Assembly (NCBI GenBank): GCA_905197955.1
Contig: CAJKAR010000024.1
Span: 1 to 64,000 of the forward strand
DNA length: 64,000 nucleotides
Direction of reading: 5' to 3'
Origin: an uncultured Lentisphaeria bacterium
GTDB lineage: Bacteria; Verrucomicrobiota; Lentisphaeria; Victivallales; UBA1829
The position numbers and the translations under genes were made by a program. This document shows, piece by piece, positions 50,850-58,750 of the stretch; within the stretch, counting starts at the first letter, position 1; each line of letters begins with the position of its first letter. The notes below the pieces were generated by a model. The model was not told where the DNA came from and did not search any database. It worked only from the letters and a program-made list of their open reading frames with translations.

Positions 50850-53045
50850 ATGAAACAATCAATGTTTCTGCTTGCCGCCGCTGCTCTTTTCAGCGGGATT
50901 CAGGCGGGCGCGAACGTGAAAATGCCCAGCATTTTCAGTGACAACATGGTGCTTCAGAGAGAGACGAAAGTCAATATCTGGGGCTGGGCCGACAACGGAG
51001 AGGAAGTGACCGTCTCCTTCAAAGGCCAGAACGTGAAAACCACCGCAAAAGACGGCAAATGGATTCTTCAGCTGGAGCCCATGAAAGGGGATGCCAAGGG
51101 AGAAGCTCTGACCGTCAAGGGGAAAAATCAGCTGACTTTTCAGAATGTCGTAGTCGGCGAGGTCTGGGTCTGCTCCGGCCAGTCCAACATGGAGATGCCG
51201 GTCTGGACCCCCAGCTCCTACTGGCGCGTCGATAATGCCGATGCCGAACGCAAAAATGCAAACTGTCCGGATCTCCGCCTCTATCAGGGGAACAACTACA
51301 AGTTCTATCAGACTCCGCAGACAGATAATCCGAAACGTGCCTGGAAGGTCTGCTCTTCCGACAGCATCGTCAGCTTTTCCGCCGCCGGATACTTCTTCGG
51401 TCGCGAAGTTCAGAAAGCCTTGAACGTTCCCGTCGGTCTGATTTCCGTCAACTGGGGCGGAACCCGTGTGGAGCCGTGGACCAGTCCTCATGGTTTCAAC
51501 CAGGTGCCTTCTCTTGCAAAAATCGCTTACGAAGTCAATGCAAAGGTCCCGGGAACCAGAGAATACAAAGCGGAAAGTGCAAAAGCCATCGCTTCCGCTG
51601 AAAAATGGCTCGCAGAAGCGAAAAAAGCGGTGGCGGAAGGGAAAATGGTTCCTCAGCCGGCCGCTTATCCGAATGCGCTGAAGGTCGGCGGACGCCATCA
51701 GGCTCCGACGGTGCTGTACAACTCCATGATCGCCCCGATCCGCAACTTCGCGATCCAGGGGGTCCTCTGGTACCAGGGCGAGTCCAACCTCGCCGACGGC
51801 ATGATCTACAAGGACAAGATGAAAGCCCTTGTCGCCTCCTTCCGCGAAGCGTTCGGAAAACCGGATATGCCGTTCTATTTCGTTCAGCTTGCTCCGTTCA
51901 ATTACAATCATCCGACAAGACTGCCGGAATTCTGGGAGGCGCAGCAGGCGTTTGCCGATTCCGAGAAAAATGTCGGCATGGCCCTGACCAACGATATCGG
52001 CAATTTCCGTGACATTCATCCGCACAACAAGAAGGATGTCGGAGCCCGTCTTGCCCTTCTTGCTCTCAAGCATACCTATGGCAGGAACGATCTCGTTGCG
52101 GATTCTCCGTTCTTCCAGTCCTTCAAGGTTGACGGAGCGAAAGCTGTTGTTACCTTCCGCAATGTGAAGACTCTGAAAACGAAAGACGGCAAGCCTGCAA
52201 AGTATTTTGAAATTGCCGGCGCCAACGGAGCCTTTTTCCCCGCAACGGTTGAACTCAAGGGGAATACCGCGATTCTGACATCCTCTTCCGTCCAGAAGCC
52301 CTATATGGTGCGTTTCGCCTGGAATCCGGATGTGACCGTCAATCTGGTCAATGAAAACAATCTTCCTGCCGGAGCGTTCCGTGCCGGAGAAGTTCCGGTT
52401 CGCGAATCTCTGGATGCCACCGTGCCCGAGGCAAAACCGTATCAGGTGATCTATCGCTTCAATCCTGCGGAGGCTGTGAAGAACGGCGGCAAAGATGCCG
52501 TTTATTCTATCGACAATTCCAAATCGTTTGCCGGAAAGAAGATCCGGAAGGTTGGATATTTCATGTCTCTGGCCAATCGGAAAACAGGAAAAACCGAATT
52601 CGTTTTCGTCTCCATGGATCCGTTTACGCAGGATATCCGGAAAATCGGACTGCCTGTGGCTTCTTTGAAGGCGCCTTTCCAGAAAATCGTGAAGAATCTG
52701 TTTGTCAAGAGCAATGTGCCTGCCGTGAAGAACGGTACCTTTGCTGATGGCAATATCGAATTCTGGGGCACAAATTACAGTCCGTCGAATGCTGCCAAAA
52801 TCCCCGGCGCCAGCGATGGCTCCTATGATTTCGGCGACCAGCGTTCCGATACCGGTTCCTATGGTTCCATGCAGATTCACAACTACAAGGAAAAACAGGT
52901 CCTTTTCGCCTATAACAATTTCCTTGCCGGAAGCAACGGCGATATCGGAATCGGATCCAGCAAACAGGGCAATCCCGATTACACTTTTGCCAAGAATCTG
53001 AATAATTACCATGCAGATATTCTTGTCCTTGCGCTGTTCGAATAA
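50850..53045 (+). CDS. Sialate O-acetylesterase (copy 2)
   Basis: 731 residues, full-length paralog of copy 1 by tandem duplication. Signal peptide MKQSMFLLAAAALFSGIQAG, beta domain, then SGNH domain with Ser112 in VCSGQSNMEM, SVNWGGTRVEPW, LWYQGESNLADG, and D388-x-H390 in DIHPHNKKD. Compared with copy 1 there is a longer loop after the nucleophile (about residues 117-135, with VWTPSSYWRVDNADAE), next to the active site, so substrate choice may differ. The C-terminal extension of about 170 residues (ending DILVLALFE) is conserved. It is cotranscribed with copy 1 through a hairpin and ends in a very strong terminator. Confidence 0.9.
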   Translation: MKQSMFLLAAAALFSGIQAGANVKMPSIFSDNMVLQRETKVNIWGWADNGEEVTVSFKGQNVKTTAKDGKWILQLEPMKGDAKGEALTVKGKNQLTFQNVVVGEVWVCSGQSNMEMPVWTPSSYWRVDNADAERKNANCPDLRLYQGNNYKFYQTPQTDNPKRAWKVCSSDSIVSFSAAGYFFGREVQKALNVPVGLISVNWGGTRVEPWTSPHGFNQVPSLAKIAYEVNAKVPGTREYKAESAKAIASAEKWLAEAKKAVAEGKMVPQPAAYPNALKVGGRHQAPTVLYNSMIAPIRNFAIQGVLWYQGESNLADGMIYKDKMKALVASFREAFGKPDMPFYFVQLAPFNYNHPTRLPEFWEAQQAFADSEKNVGMALTNDIGNFRDIHPHNKKDVGARLALLALKHTYGRNDLVADSPFFQSFKVDGAKAVVTFRNVKTLKTKDGKPAKYFEIAGANGAFFPATVELKGNTAILTSSSVQKPYMVRFAWNPDVTVNLVNENNLPAGAFRAGEVPVRESLDATVPEAKPYQVIYRFNPAEAVKNGGKDAVYSIDNSKSFAGKKIRKVGYFMSLANRKTGKTEFVFVSMDPFTQDIRKIGLPVASLKAPFQKIVKNLFVKSNVPAVKNGTFADGNIEFWGTNYSPSNAAKIPGASDGSYDFGDQRSDTGSYGSMQIHNYKEKQVLFAYNNFLAGSNGDIGIGSSKQGNPDYTFAKNLNNYHADILVLALFE

Positions 53046-53073
53046 CAGCGTTCCGACTTGCAGATTGCATGAA

Positions 53074-53115
53074 AAAGACCTGATCTCCTTCGGGGGATCA
53101 GGTCTTTGTGTTTTT
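53074..53115 (+). terminator. Strong Rho-independent terminator after the esterases
   Basis: AAAGACCTGATC (53074-53085) pairs exactly with GATCAGGTCTTT (53096-53107); three more pairs close onto a TTCG tetraloop, and a T-rich stretch follows. Confidence 0.9.
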
Positions 53116-53184
53116 CAGCTTTGTCTTCTCGCCTTGTCTTCCTGTCTCATTTTTTTTCTTGCCGGAAGCACCGGATCGCAGACT

Positions 53185-53745
53185 TTATTTGCTCCGCTGA
53201 AAGGTGAAGAAGTTGTTTTTGCCTTCTGCATAGGCGGATTTATTTTTGGCAAGCCAGGCTTTCAACTGATCCGGAGCGGCATTCAGAATGGAATCCGTGG
53301 AACCTTTCTTCTGGAAGAGAGGCAGATCCCGGAGAGAGGCATCGCTTCCATCATTCATCCAGTAGAGCCGGAGTTCGCGGTCCGTGACCCGGAGGCGGTA
53401 GAGACGCCAGACCGGCAGGGAAAATGAATCGGAAGTACTGCTCAGAATTTTTTGCAGTTCCGGAGCGTCCCGGTCGAACGTCAGGCTGGCGTAGTGTTCG
53501 CCTTCGATGGTGATCAGGGTCATTTTGTAGAAATCTTTTTTGCCGTCTTTGGTCCTGACGGATATCGCATAGAAATCTCCGTTCAGTTCCACCTGATAAC
53601 GATTTTGTTCCATTTCCCAGAGGCCTTCCAGTTCAGGAAGAACGGTCTCATTTTTTTCCGTGATCGGGTTCAGCGAGGGGATGCAGCCGGAAAGCAGCAC
53701 CATGGCAAGCAGGACAATCGCGAAGGTCTGAAGAGAATGTTTCAT
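53185..53745 (-). CDS. Hypothetical lipoprotein
   Basis: 186 residues; family not recognised. Lipoprotein signal peptide MKHSLQTFAIVLLAMVLLSGC with lipobox LSGC (Cys about residue 21). The mature part is beta-rich with alternating charged and aromatic residues (LEGLWEMEQNRYQVELNGDFYAISVRT split over two strands), suggesting a small beta-barrel or lipocalin-like fold; this is only a guess. AAGGAG lies just upstream of the ATG at 53745. It lies downstream of the XRE regulator gene on the same strand, separated by that gene's terminator. Confidence 0.75.
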   Translation of the reverse strand: MKHSLQTFAIVLLAMVLLSGCIPSLNPITEKNETVLPELEGLWEMEQNRYQVELNGDFYAISVRTKDGKKDFYKMTLITIEGEHYASLTFDRDAPELQKILSSTSDSFSLPVWRLYRLRVTDRELRLYWMNDGSDASLRDLPLFQKKGSTDSILNAAPDQLKAWLAKNKSAYAEGKNNFFTFQRSK

Positions 53746-53833
53746 GGGAAACTCCTTATTTTTTTGACTGTGTTCCGGAAACGGCGGAATTGCCGGTTTT
53801 TCGGTTTTTGCAGTCTGTTGGAACGGTGACGAC

Positions 53834-53863
53834 AAAAAAACAGCCTGTCGAAATGACAGGCTG
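53834..53863 (-). terminator. Rho-independent terminator after the XRE regulator
   Basis: On the minus strand the stem CAGCCTGTC/GACAGGCTG (53863-53841) is followed by seven T residues. Confidence 0.85.
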
Positions 53864-53885
53864 TCCGATTTGGATGGAGTATGCT

Positions 53886-54314
53886 TTATTTTGTCTTGTT
53901 GTTCATGTTGTAGGGAGCCGCCGGCTCAGCTGCCATGTTTTTCTGAGCAACCGGCTGAACCTGGACCAGCTGAAGAGGAGCCTGCGTGACGCCGTCCCGA
54001 TATTCGAGCGCATGCATGTAGACTCGCGCTTTGTCCCGTTCGGACAGGGAGCCCCAGACTTTCAGCATGGCTACCGTAATGGGATCTTCGGAATCCCTTG
54101 CCTGACATTCCATGACGGAGCAGGTCGGTTCCGGTTCCGAAGTCAGTGCAATGATGGCACGTTTGTTTCTGGGACTGATTTTTCCACCCTTGTTCCAGTT
54201 GGTCAGAGTGTTCTGGGTCACGCCGAGCTGACGGGATATTTGTGTCCACGAGAGGTGGTTCTCCTCGACATAGGCTCTCAGCATTTCAATTAAGTTCTTG
54301 TCGTTCATACTCAT
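53886..54314 (-). CDS. XRE-like helix-turn-helix regulator
   Basis: 142 residues. The first 55 residues form a Cro/CI-type helix-turn-helix: NHLSWTQISRQLGVTQNTLTNW then NKGGKISPRNKRAI. The remaining part has a charged helix (LKVWGSLSERDKARVYMHALE) and a tail rich in Gln, Ala, Pro and Asn, ending NMNNKTK, and contains two Cys (SVMECQA). GGAGGG lies 7 nt before the ATG at 54314, which is preferred over 54329. It is divergent from clpC across a 413-bp gap with repeated TGCATTTT elements; control of its own gene or of clpC is possible but unproven. Confidence 0.82.
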   Translation of the reverse strand: MSMNDKNLIEMLRAYVEENHLSWTQISRQLGVTQNTLTNWNKGGKISPRNKRAIIALTSEPEPTCSVMECQARDSEDPITVAMLKVWGSLSERDKARVYMHALEYRDGVTQAPLQLVQVQPVAQKNMAAEPAAPYNMNNKTK

Positions 54315-54384
54315 AAGATTACCCTCCATGCTATTCGTCCTATAAACTTATCACGCTAATGAAATAAGGTCAAGGCGTTTTTTT

Positions 54385-54447
54385 TGCATTTTATGATATT
54401 TTTTACGAAAAAATTGATAATTTATGCATTTTTTGCATTTTAAATGC
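54385..54447. repeat. TGCATTTT repeat cluster with GCATTT palindrome
   Basis: TGCATTTT occurs at 54385-54392, 54425-54432 and 54434-54441. The last copy forms a perfect 13-bp palindrome GCATTT-t-AAATGC at 54435-54447. It lies just upstream of the XRE gene promoter and could be a binding site for that regulator. Confidence 0.45.
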
Positions 54448-54657
54448 TTTTTTCCTCATATTTTTGATGTGCACATGGTGGTAACTTCTTTATTTTCAGG
54501 GAAATGGAATATTTTGAACCACATCTTTTTTTTGATATTCCAACAAATCCTGTTTCTGGAACTTGAGAACTCTGTGATTTTCGTGGTCAGAAGAGTGAAT
54601 TTTTTTATTGCCGGTCCTTGCGATTCATCTTTCCGTGACTATTTTTATGGATTGGAC

Positions 54658-54685
54658 TTGAATTTTTCTTTTGCTGGATTACAAT
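54658..54685 (+). promoter_or_regulatory. Promoter of clpC
   Basis: TTGAAT (54658-54663), 16-bp spacer, TACAAT (54680-54685). No CIRCE or CtsR-type heat-shock operator is visible. Confidence 0.5.
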
Positions 54686-54727
54686 CTCCATGATATTGAA
54701 AACACAGAATCTTTGGGAGAAACAACA

Positions 54728-57400
54728 ATGGCAGATTTTGATGATTTGAACTCCTGGCTGAAAAATTTTACGCCGAGAGCCAAACACGTTCTGGCTCTCG
54801 CCCAGAAGGAGTCCGAGCGCCTGAACCATGACTATATCGGAACGGAGCATCTTCTTCTCGGATTGATTTCCCTGGGGGAAGGGGTGGCCGTTTCCGTTTT
54901 GAAAGCAATGGGGCTTGATTTGAATACCCTGCGTTTTGAGGTCGAGCGGCAGTTCGGTTCCGGCGGGCAGACCAAGCAGGAAGGTCCGGCTCCGATGACG
55001 GCTCGGCTGAAAAATATCATCGCCATGTCCGCGAATGAGGCCAAGGCGATGAACTATAACTATATCGGAACGGAGCATCTTCTCCTGGCGCTTCTGCGCG
55101 AGGGAAACAGTGCCGCAGCTCAGATCCTGCGCAGTTTGAAGGTCAATGTGGAACGGGTCCGGGAGGAGGTCGTGAAGGCGCTTGACCCGAATTATATTCC
55201 GGATGAAGCTCAGTCGGAGGAGATCCCCGGACAGGGCGGTGTTCCCGCTCCGAATTCCCAGACCCAGAACAGCGGTTCTTCCGAGCAGATGTTCCCCGCG
55301 CTTTCCGCGTTCGGGCGCGACTTGACGGAGATCGCGCGGAAAGGTGAGCTGGATCCTGTGATCGGGCGAAAAAATGAGATTGAGCGCGTCATTCAGATTC
55401 TCTGCCGCAGGACGAAGAATAATCCGGTTCTGATCGGGGAAGCCGGTGTCGGTAAAACGGCGATTATCGAAGGGCTTGCCGAAGCGATTGCCTCCGGTTC
55501 CGTGCCGGAAATCCTGCGTAACAAGCACGTTTTTGCTCTGGATCTGCCTTTGATGATTGCCGGCACGAAGTATCGGGGGCAGTTCGAAGAGCGGATCAAA
55601 GCTGTGATTGATGAAGTCAAGAATACGAAAGCGGTCATTCTGTTTATTGACGAGCTGCATACGATTGTCGGAGCCGGAGGCGCCGAGGGCGCAATGGATG
55701 CTGCCAACATCATCAAACCGGCTCTGTCTCGTGGAGAGCTCCAGTGTGTCGGCGCCACTACTCTCGACGAGTACCGGAAAGGTATTGAGAAGGATGCCGC
55801 TCTGGAACGCCGGTTCCAGCCGGTCATGGTGGAGCCTCCTTCCGTGGAGGATACCATACGTATTCTGCATGGACTGAAAGGCCCTTACGAGAAGCATCAT
55901 AATGTTGTTTATACGGATGAGGCGCTGAGTGCGGCAGCCAAACTCGCGGACCGCTATATTACCGGACGTTTTCTGCCGGATAAGGCAATTGACGTGATCG
56001 ACGAGGCCGGCGCCCGCGCCCGGATTGTCGATACGCCGAAACAGCCCGATCTCTCCGGAATCGAGGAGAAGATCCGGGAGGTCTGCGCGCGCAAGGACAA
56101 CGCCATCTCCGCGCAGAAGTACGAGGAGGCCGCCGACTGCCGCGATCAGGAACGCGCTCTCCGGGCGGAACTCGAAAAACGAATGGAGGAGTGGAACGAA
56201 CTCTGCCGGAAACGCCGTCCGGTGATCGACTCGCCGGAAATTGCCGTAATCATTTCCAAACTGACCGGTGTGCCTGTCAGTCAGATGCAGGAGGGGGAGA
56301 CCGCACGGCTTCTGCGGATGGAGGAGGAACTGATGAATACGGTGGTGGGACAGCCAGATGCGGTGTCGGCGGTGTCGCGGGCTCTTCGCCGTTCCCGTGC
56401 GGATCTCAAGGATCCGCGCCGTCCGATTGGTTCGTTTATTTTCCTCGGACCGACGGGGGTCGGAAAGACTCTTCTGGCGAAAGCGCTTGCGGAGTTTATT
56501 TTCGGGGATCCCGATTCGCTGATTCAGGTGGATATGTCGGAATATATGGAGAAATTCAATGTGAGCCGTCTGGTCGGTTCTCCTCCGGGATATGTCGGGC
56601 ACGGGGAGGGCGGCGAGCTGACTGAGCGGGTCCGGCGTCATCCGTACAGTGTCGTGCTCTTCGACGAGATCGAAAAAGCGCATCCCGATGTGATGCATCT
56701 TCTGCTCCAGATCCTGGAAGAGGGAAAACTGACCGACAGTCTCGGCCGGAAGATCGACTTCCGCAATACCATCGTCATCATGACCAGCAACCTCGGCGCC
56801 GAGCAGATGGGAAAAGGCGCGGGGATGGGATTCGATGGAGCCCTCAAGCCGGGGGAATCCTTCCAGAAAGTTGCGGAACGTCTGCTGGAGATTGCAAAGA
56901 AACGCTTCAAGCCGGAGTTCATCAACCGCATTGATGATGTCATCGTCTTCCGCAAGCTGGAGCGTGAGGATCTGGTCAAAATTGTGAATCTGGAGCTGAA
57001 AAAAGTGATCGACCGCCTCCGGGAGCAAGGAAAAATCCTGGAGATTGAACCGCCTGTGATCGATTTCATCATCGAAAAGGGGTTCCAGCCGGAATTCGGA
57101 GCGCGACCGCTCCGCCGGGCTATTGAGCGGTATATCGAGGATGAACTGGCTGACAGCATTCTGAGAGGCCTGCTCGGCGATGCCGCACGCATTGTCGCCC
57201 GGCGCGATAACGGCAAGATCGTCTTTTTCCCCTGCAGGGAGGAACCGGAAGTGAAGATGCTGAAGGCTTCTCCCGTGCGGAAAGCTCTGCCTGCCGCCGG
57301 GAAGAAAAGTCTCGGCGGATCCGGGAAAAGAACTCTTGGCGGGTCCGGGAAAAAACAGTCCCCGAAGAAAAAAGGGAAGAAGAGCGATGACGGAAAATAA
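54728..57400 (+). CDS. clpC: ATP-dependent Clp protease ATPase subunit ClpC
   Basis: 890 residues. Two Clp N repeats at the start (FTPRAKHVLALAQKE..IGTEHLLLGL and a second IGTEHLLLAL near residue 115), a first AAA+ module with Walker A GEAGVGKT (237-244) and Walker B VILFIDELHT, a UVR-type coiled segment (AQKYEEAADCRDQERALRAEL, about 460-480) that marks ClpC rather than ClpB, and a second AAA+ module with GPTGVGKT (574-581). It unfolds proteins and feeds them to ClpP. The last 45 residues are an unusual Lys-, Gly- and Ser-rich tail with repeats of the type KSLGGSGK/RTLGGSGK. GGGAG lies 8 nt before the ATG at 54728. It overlaps the Nudix gene by 14 bp. Confidence 0.95.
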   Translation: MADFDDLNSWLKNFTPRAKHVLALAQKESERLNHDYIGTEHLLLGLISLGEGVAVSVLKAMGLDLNTLRFEVERQFGSGGQTKQEGPAPMTARLKNIIAMSANEAKAMNYNYIGTEHLLLALLREGNSAAAQILRSLKVNVERVREEVVKALDPNYIPDEAQSEEIPGQGGVPAPNSQTQNSGSSEQMFPALSAFGRDLTEIARKGELDPVIGRKNEIERVIQILCRRTKNNPVLIGEAGVGKTAIIEGLAEAIASGSVPEILRNKHVFALDLPLMIAGTKYRGQFEERIKAVIDEVKNTKAVILFIDELHTIVGAGGAEGAMDAANIIKPALSRGELQCVGATTLDEYRKGIEKDAALERRFQPVMVEPPSVEDTIRILHGLKGPYEKHHNVVYTDEALSAAAKLADRYITGRFLPDKAIDVIDEAGARARIVDTPKQPDLSGIEEKIREVCARKDNAISAQKYEEAADCRDQERALRAELEKRMEEWNELCRKRRPVIDSPEIAVIISKLTGVPVSQMQEGETARLLRMEEELMNTVVGQPDAVSAVSRALRRSRADLKDPRRPIGSFIFLGPTGVGKTLLAKALAEFIFGDPDSLIQVDMSEYMEKFNVSRLVGSPPGYVGHGEGGELTERVRRHPYSVVLFDEIEKAHPDVMHLLLQILEEGKLTDSLGRKIDFRNTIVIMTSNLGAEQMGKGAGMGFDGALKPGESFQKVAERLLEIAKKRFKPEFINRIDDVIVFRKLEREDLVKIVNLELKKVIDRLREQGKILEIEPPVIDFIIEKGFQPEFGARPLRRAIERYIEDELADSILRGLLGDAARIVARRDNGKIVFFPCREEPEVKMLKASPVRKALPAAGKKSLGGSGKRTLGGSGKKQSPKKKGKKSDDGK

Positions 57401-57902
57401 TCAGGAGGAGATGTTCGATATCGTTGATGAAAACGATCGTGTGATCGGTTCGGCTCCGCGCCGTCGCTGCCACGGCGATCCGTCGCTGATTCATCGGACC
57501 GCGCATGTTGTCGTGTTCCATCCGGACGGGAAGCGGATTCTGCTTCAGCTCCGGACTCGGACAAAGGATATTCAGCCGGGAAAATGGGATACCGCCGTCG
57601 GAGGACATCTCGACCGCGGTGAGGAGTATGAGACGGCTGCCCGGCGCGAAATGCGGGAAGAACTGGGACTTTCCTCCGAACTGCCGCTGAAATATCTCTT
57701 CGATTCCCGCATCCGCAATTCGGTGGAATCCGAAAATGTGCGTGTCTTTGCCATTGAGTCGGCGGGACCGTTCCATTTTCAGGAGTCGGAGATCGACGAG
57801 GTGCGCTTCTTTTCCCGTGCGGAACTGGAGGCGCTCCGAAGCGATTGTACGCCGAACCTCCTGCTCGAATTGGAGAAATTAAAGCAGTTGAATTTGTTTT
57901 GA
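57387..57902 (+). CDS. Nudix hydrolase, IPP-isomerase-like branch
   Basis: 171 residues. The complete Nudix box G-x5-E-x7-RE-x2-EE-x-G is at residues 73-95 (GHLDRGEEYETAARREMREE and on). The N-terminus MFDIVDENDRVIGSAPRRRCHG and HRTAHVVVFHPDGK match the YfcD/IPP-isomerase-like branch of Nudix enzymes. It would hydrolyse a nucleoside diphosphate-linked compound in the cytoplasm; the substrate is unknown. Its start lies inside the end of clpC (14-bp overlap), and the PfkB kinase follows 20 bp later, so the three form an operon. Confidence 0.9.
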   Translation: MTENNQEEMFDIVDENDRVIGSAPRRRCHGDPSLIHRTAHVVVFHPDGKRILLQLRTRTKDIQPGKWDTAVGGHLDRGEEYETAARREMREELGLSSELPLKYLFDSRIRNSVESENVRVFAIESAGPFHFQESEIDEVRFFSRAELEALRSDCTPNLLLELEKLKQLNLF

Positions 57903-57921
57903 ACGGAAAAAGGAGATGGCC

Positions 57922-58740
57922 ATGACAAAGGTTCCAGTCATTGTTTCTTTCGGAGAGATTTTATTTGATGTGATTGATGGGGAACCGCATCTTGGCGGAG
58001 CGCCCCTGAATCTGGCGGTGCAGTTGAGACGTCAGGGTGCGGATGCTTCCATCATTTCGTCGGTCGGGCGCGACCGGCTCGGCGATGCCGTCTTTACCGC
58101 CCTGGATTCCTACGGGATGAGCACGGAGTATGTGCGCCGTTCCGAATATCCCACCGGAAGGGTGACTGTGACTCTTGATGAAGCCAAGGTCCCCTGTTAC
58201 GAGTTCCTGAACGACTGCGCTTACGATCATATTGAAACGGATTATGCCGGTTCGCCCGATCTCTTCTGCTATGGAACGCTGGCTCAGCGTTCCGAGGGAT
58301 CGCGTTCCACTCTGCGCCGTCTCTGGGATTCTCTGAAGACAACTTTTTTTTACGATGTGAATCTCCGGCAGAATTTCTATTCAAAAGAACTGATCCGGGA
58401 TTCTCTGTTTCATGCGGATATCGTGAAAATCAATGATGAGGAATTCCGCGTTCTCTGCGACTTGTTCGATCTTCCTCCGGAGTCCGCCGCCATGGCGGAG
58501 CGTTTCGGTCTGGAAGTTCTGATTCTGACCCTGGGGCCGGATGGCTGCCAGGTTTGTTCCAAAGGTCAAATGGTTCATTCTCCCGCGGTTCCGGTGAAGG
58601 TGGTCAGCACGGTCGGATCCGGCGATGCGTTCAGTGCGGCATTCCTGTTCCACTACTGGAAGGGCGAGGATTTGCGCGCATGTGCGGATGCCGGGAATGC
58701 TCTTGCTGCGAAGGTCGCTGGACAACCCGGTGCAATTTAA
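57922..58740 (+). CDS. PfkB-family sugar kinase (fructokinase-like)
   Basis: 272 residues. Ribokinase/PfkB fold: VSFGEILFDVIDGEPHLGGAP at the N-terminus with the substrate-binding GGAPLNLA, ISSVGRDRLGDAV, and the C-terminal signature VVSTVGSGDAFSAAFL with the catalytic Asp in GSGDAF. The GGAP-type N-terminus is typical of fructokinases, so phosphorylation of fructose or a similar ketose with ATP is likely. The ATG at 57922 is 6 nt after AGGAG (57911-57915); the ATG at 57916 directly abuts that site and is rejected. Convergent with the NhaC antiporter gene, 10 bp apart. Confidence 0.9.
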   Translation: MTKVPVIVSFGEILFDVIDGEPHLGGAPLNLAVQLRRQGADASIISSVGRDRLGDAVFTALDSYGMSTEYVRRSEYPTGRVTVTLDEAKVPCYEFLNDCAYDHIETDYAGSPDLFCYGTLAQRSEGSRSTLRRLWDSLKTTFFYDVNLRQNFYSKELIRDSLFHADIVKINDEEFRVLCDLFDLPPESAAMAERFGLEVLILTLGPDGCQVCSKGQMVHSPAVPVKVVSTVGSGDAFSAAFLFHYWKGEDLRACADAGNALAAKVAGQPGAI

Positions 58741-58750
58741 GAATCTGCCT

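Larger units (their letters stand above)
54315..54727. other. AT-rich divergent intergenic region between XRE gene and clpC
   Basis: 413 bp, clearly more AT-rich than the genes around it. It holds a weak minus-strand promoter for the XRE gene (TTGACC at 54373-54368, TAAGTT at 54350-54345, 17-bp spacer), three TGCATTTT copies, and the clpC promoter at 54658-54685. No gene is seen between about 54450 and 54650. Confidence 0.6.

Noticed and set aside
48468..53012. Two minus-strand frames of 740 and 717 codons
   Set aside because: Both mirror the tandem esterases and resemble each other only because the sense genes are duplicates.
54605..57028. 807-codon minus-strand frame
   Set aside because: Antisense to clpC; no domain features.
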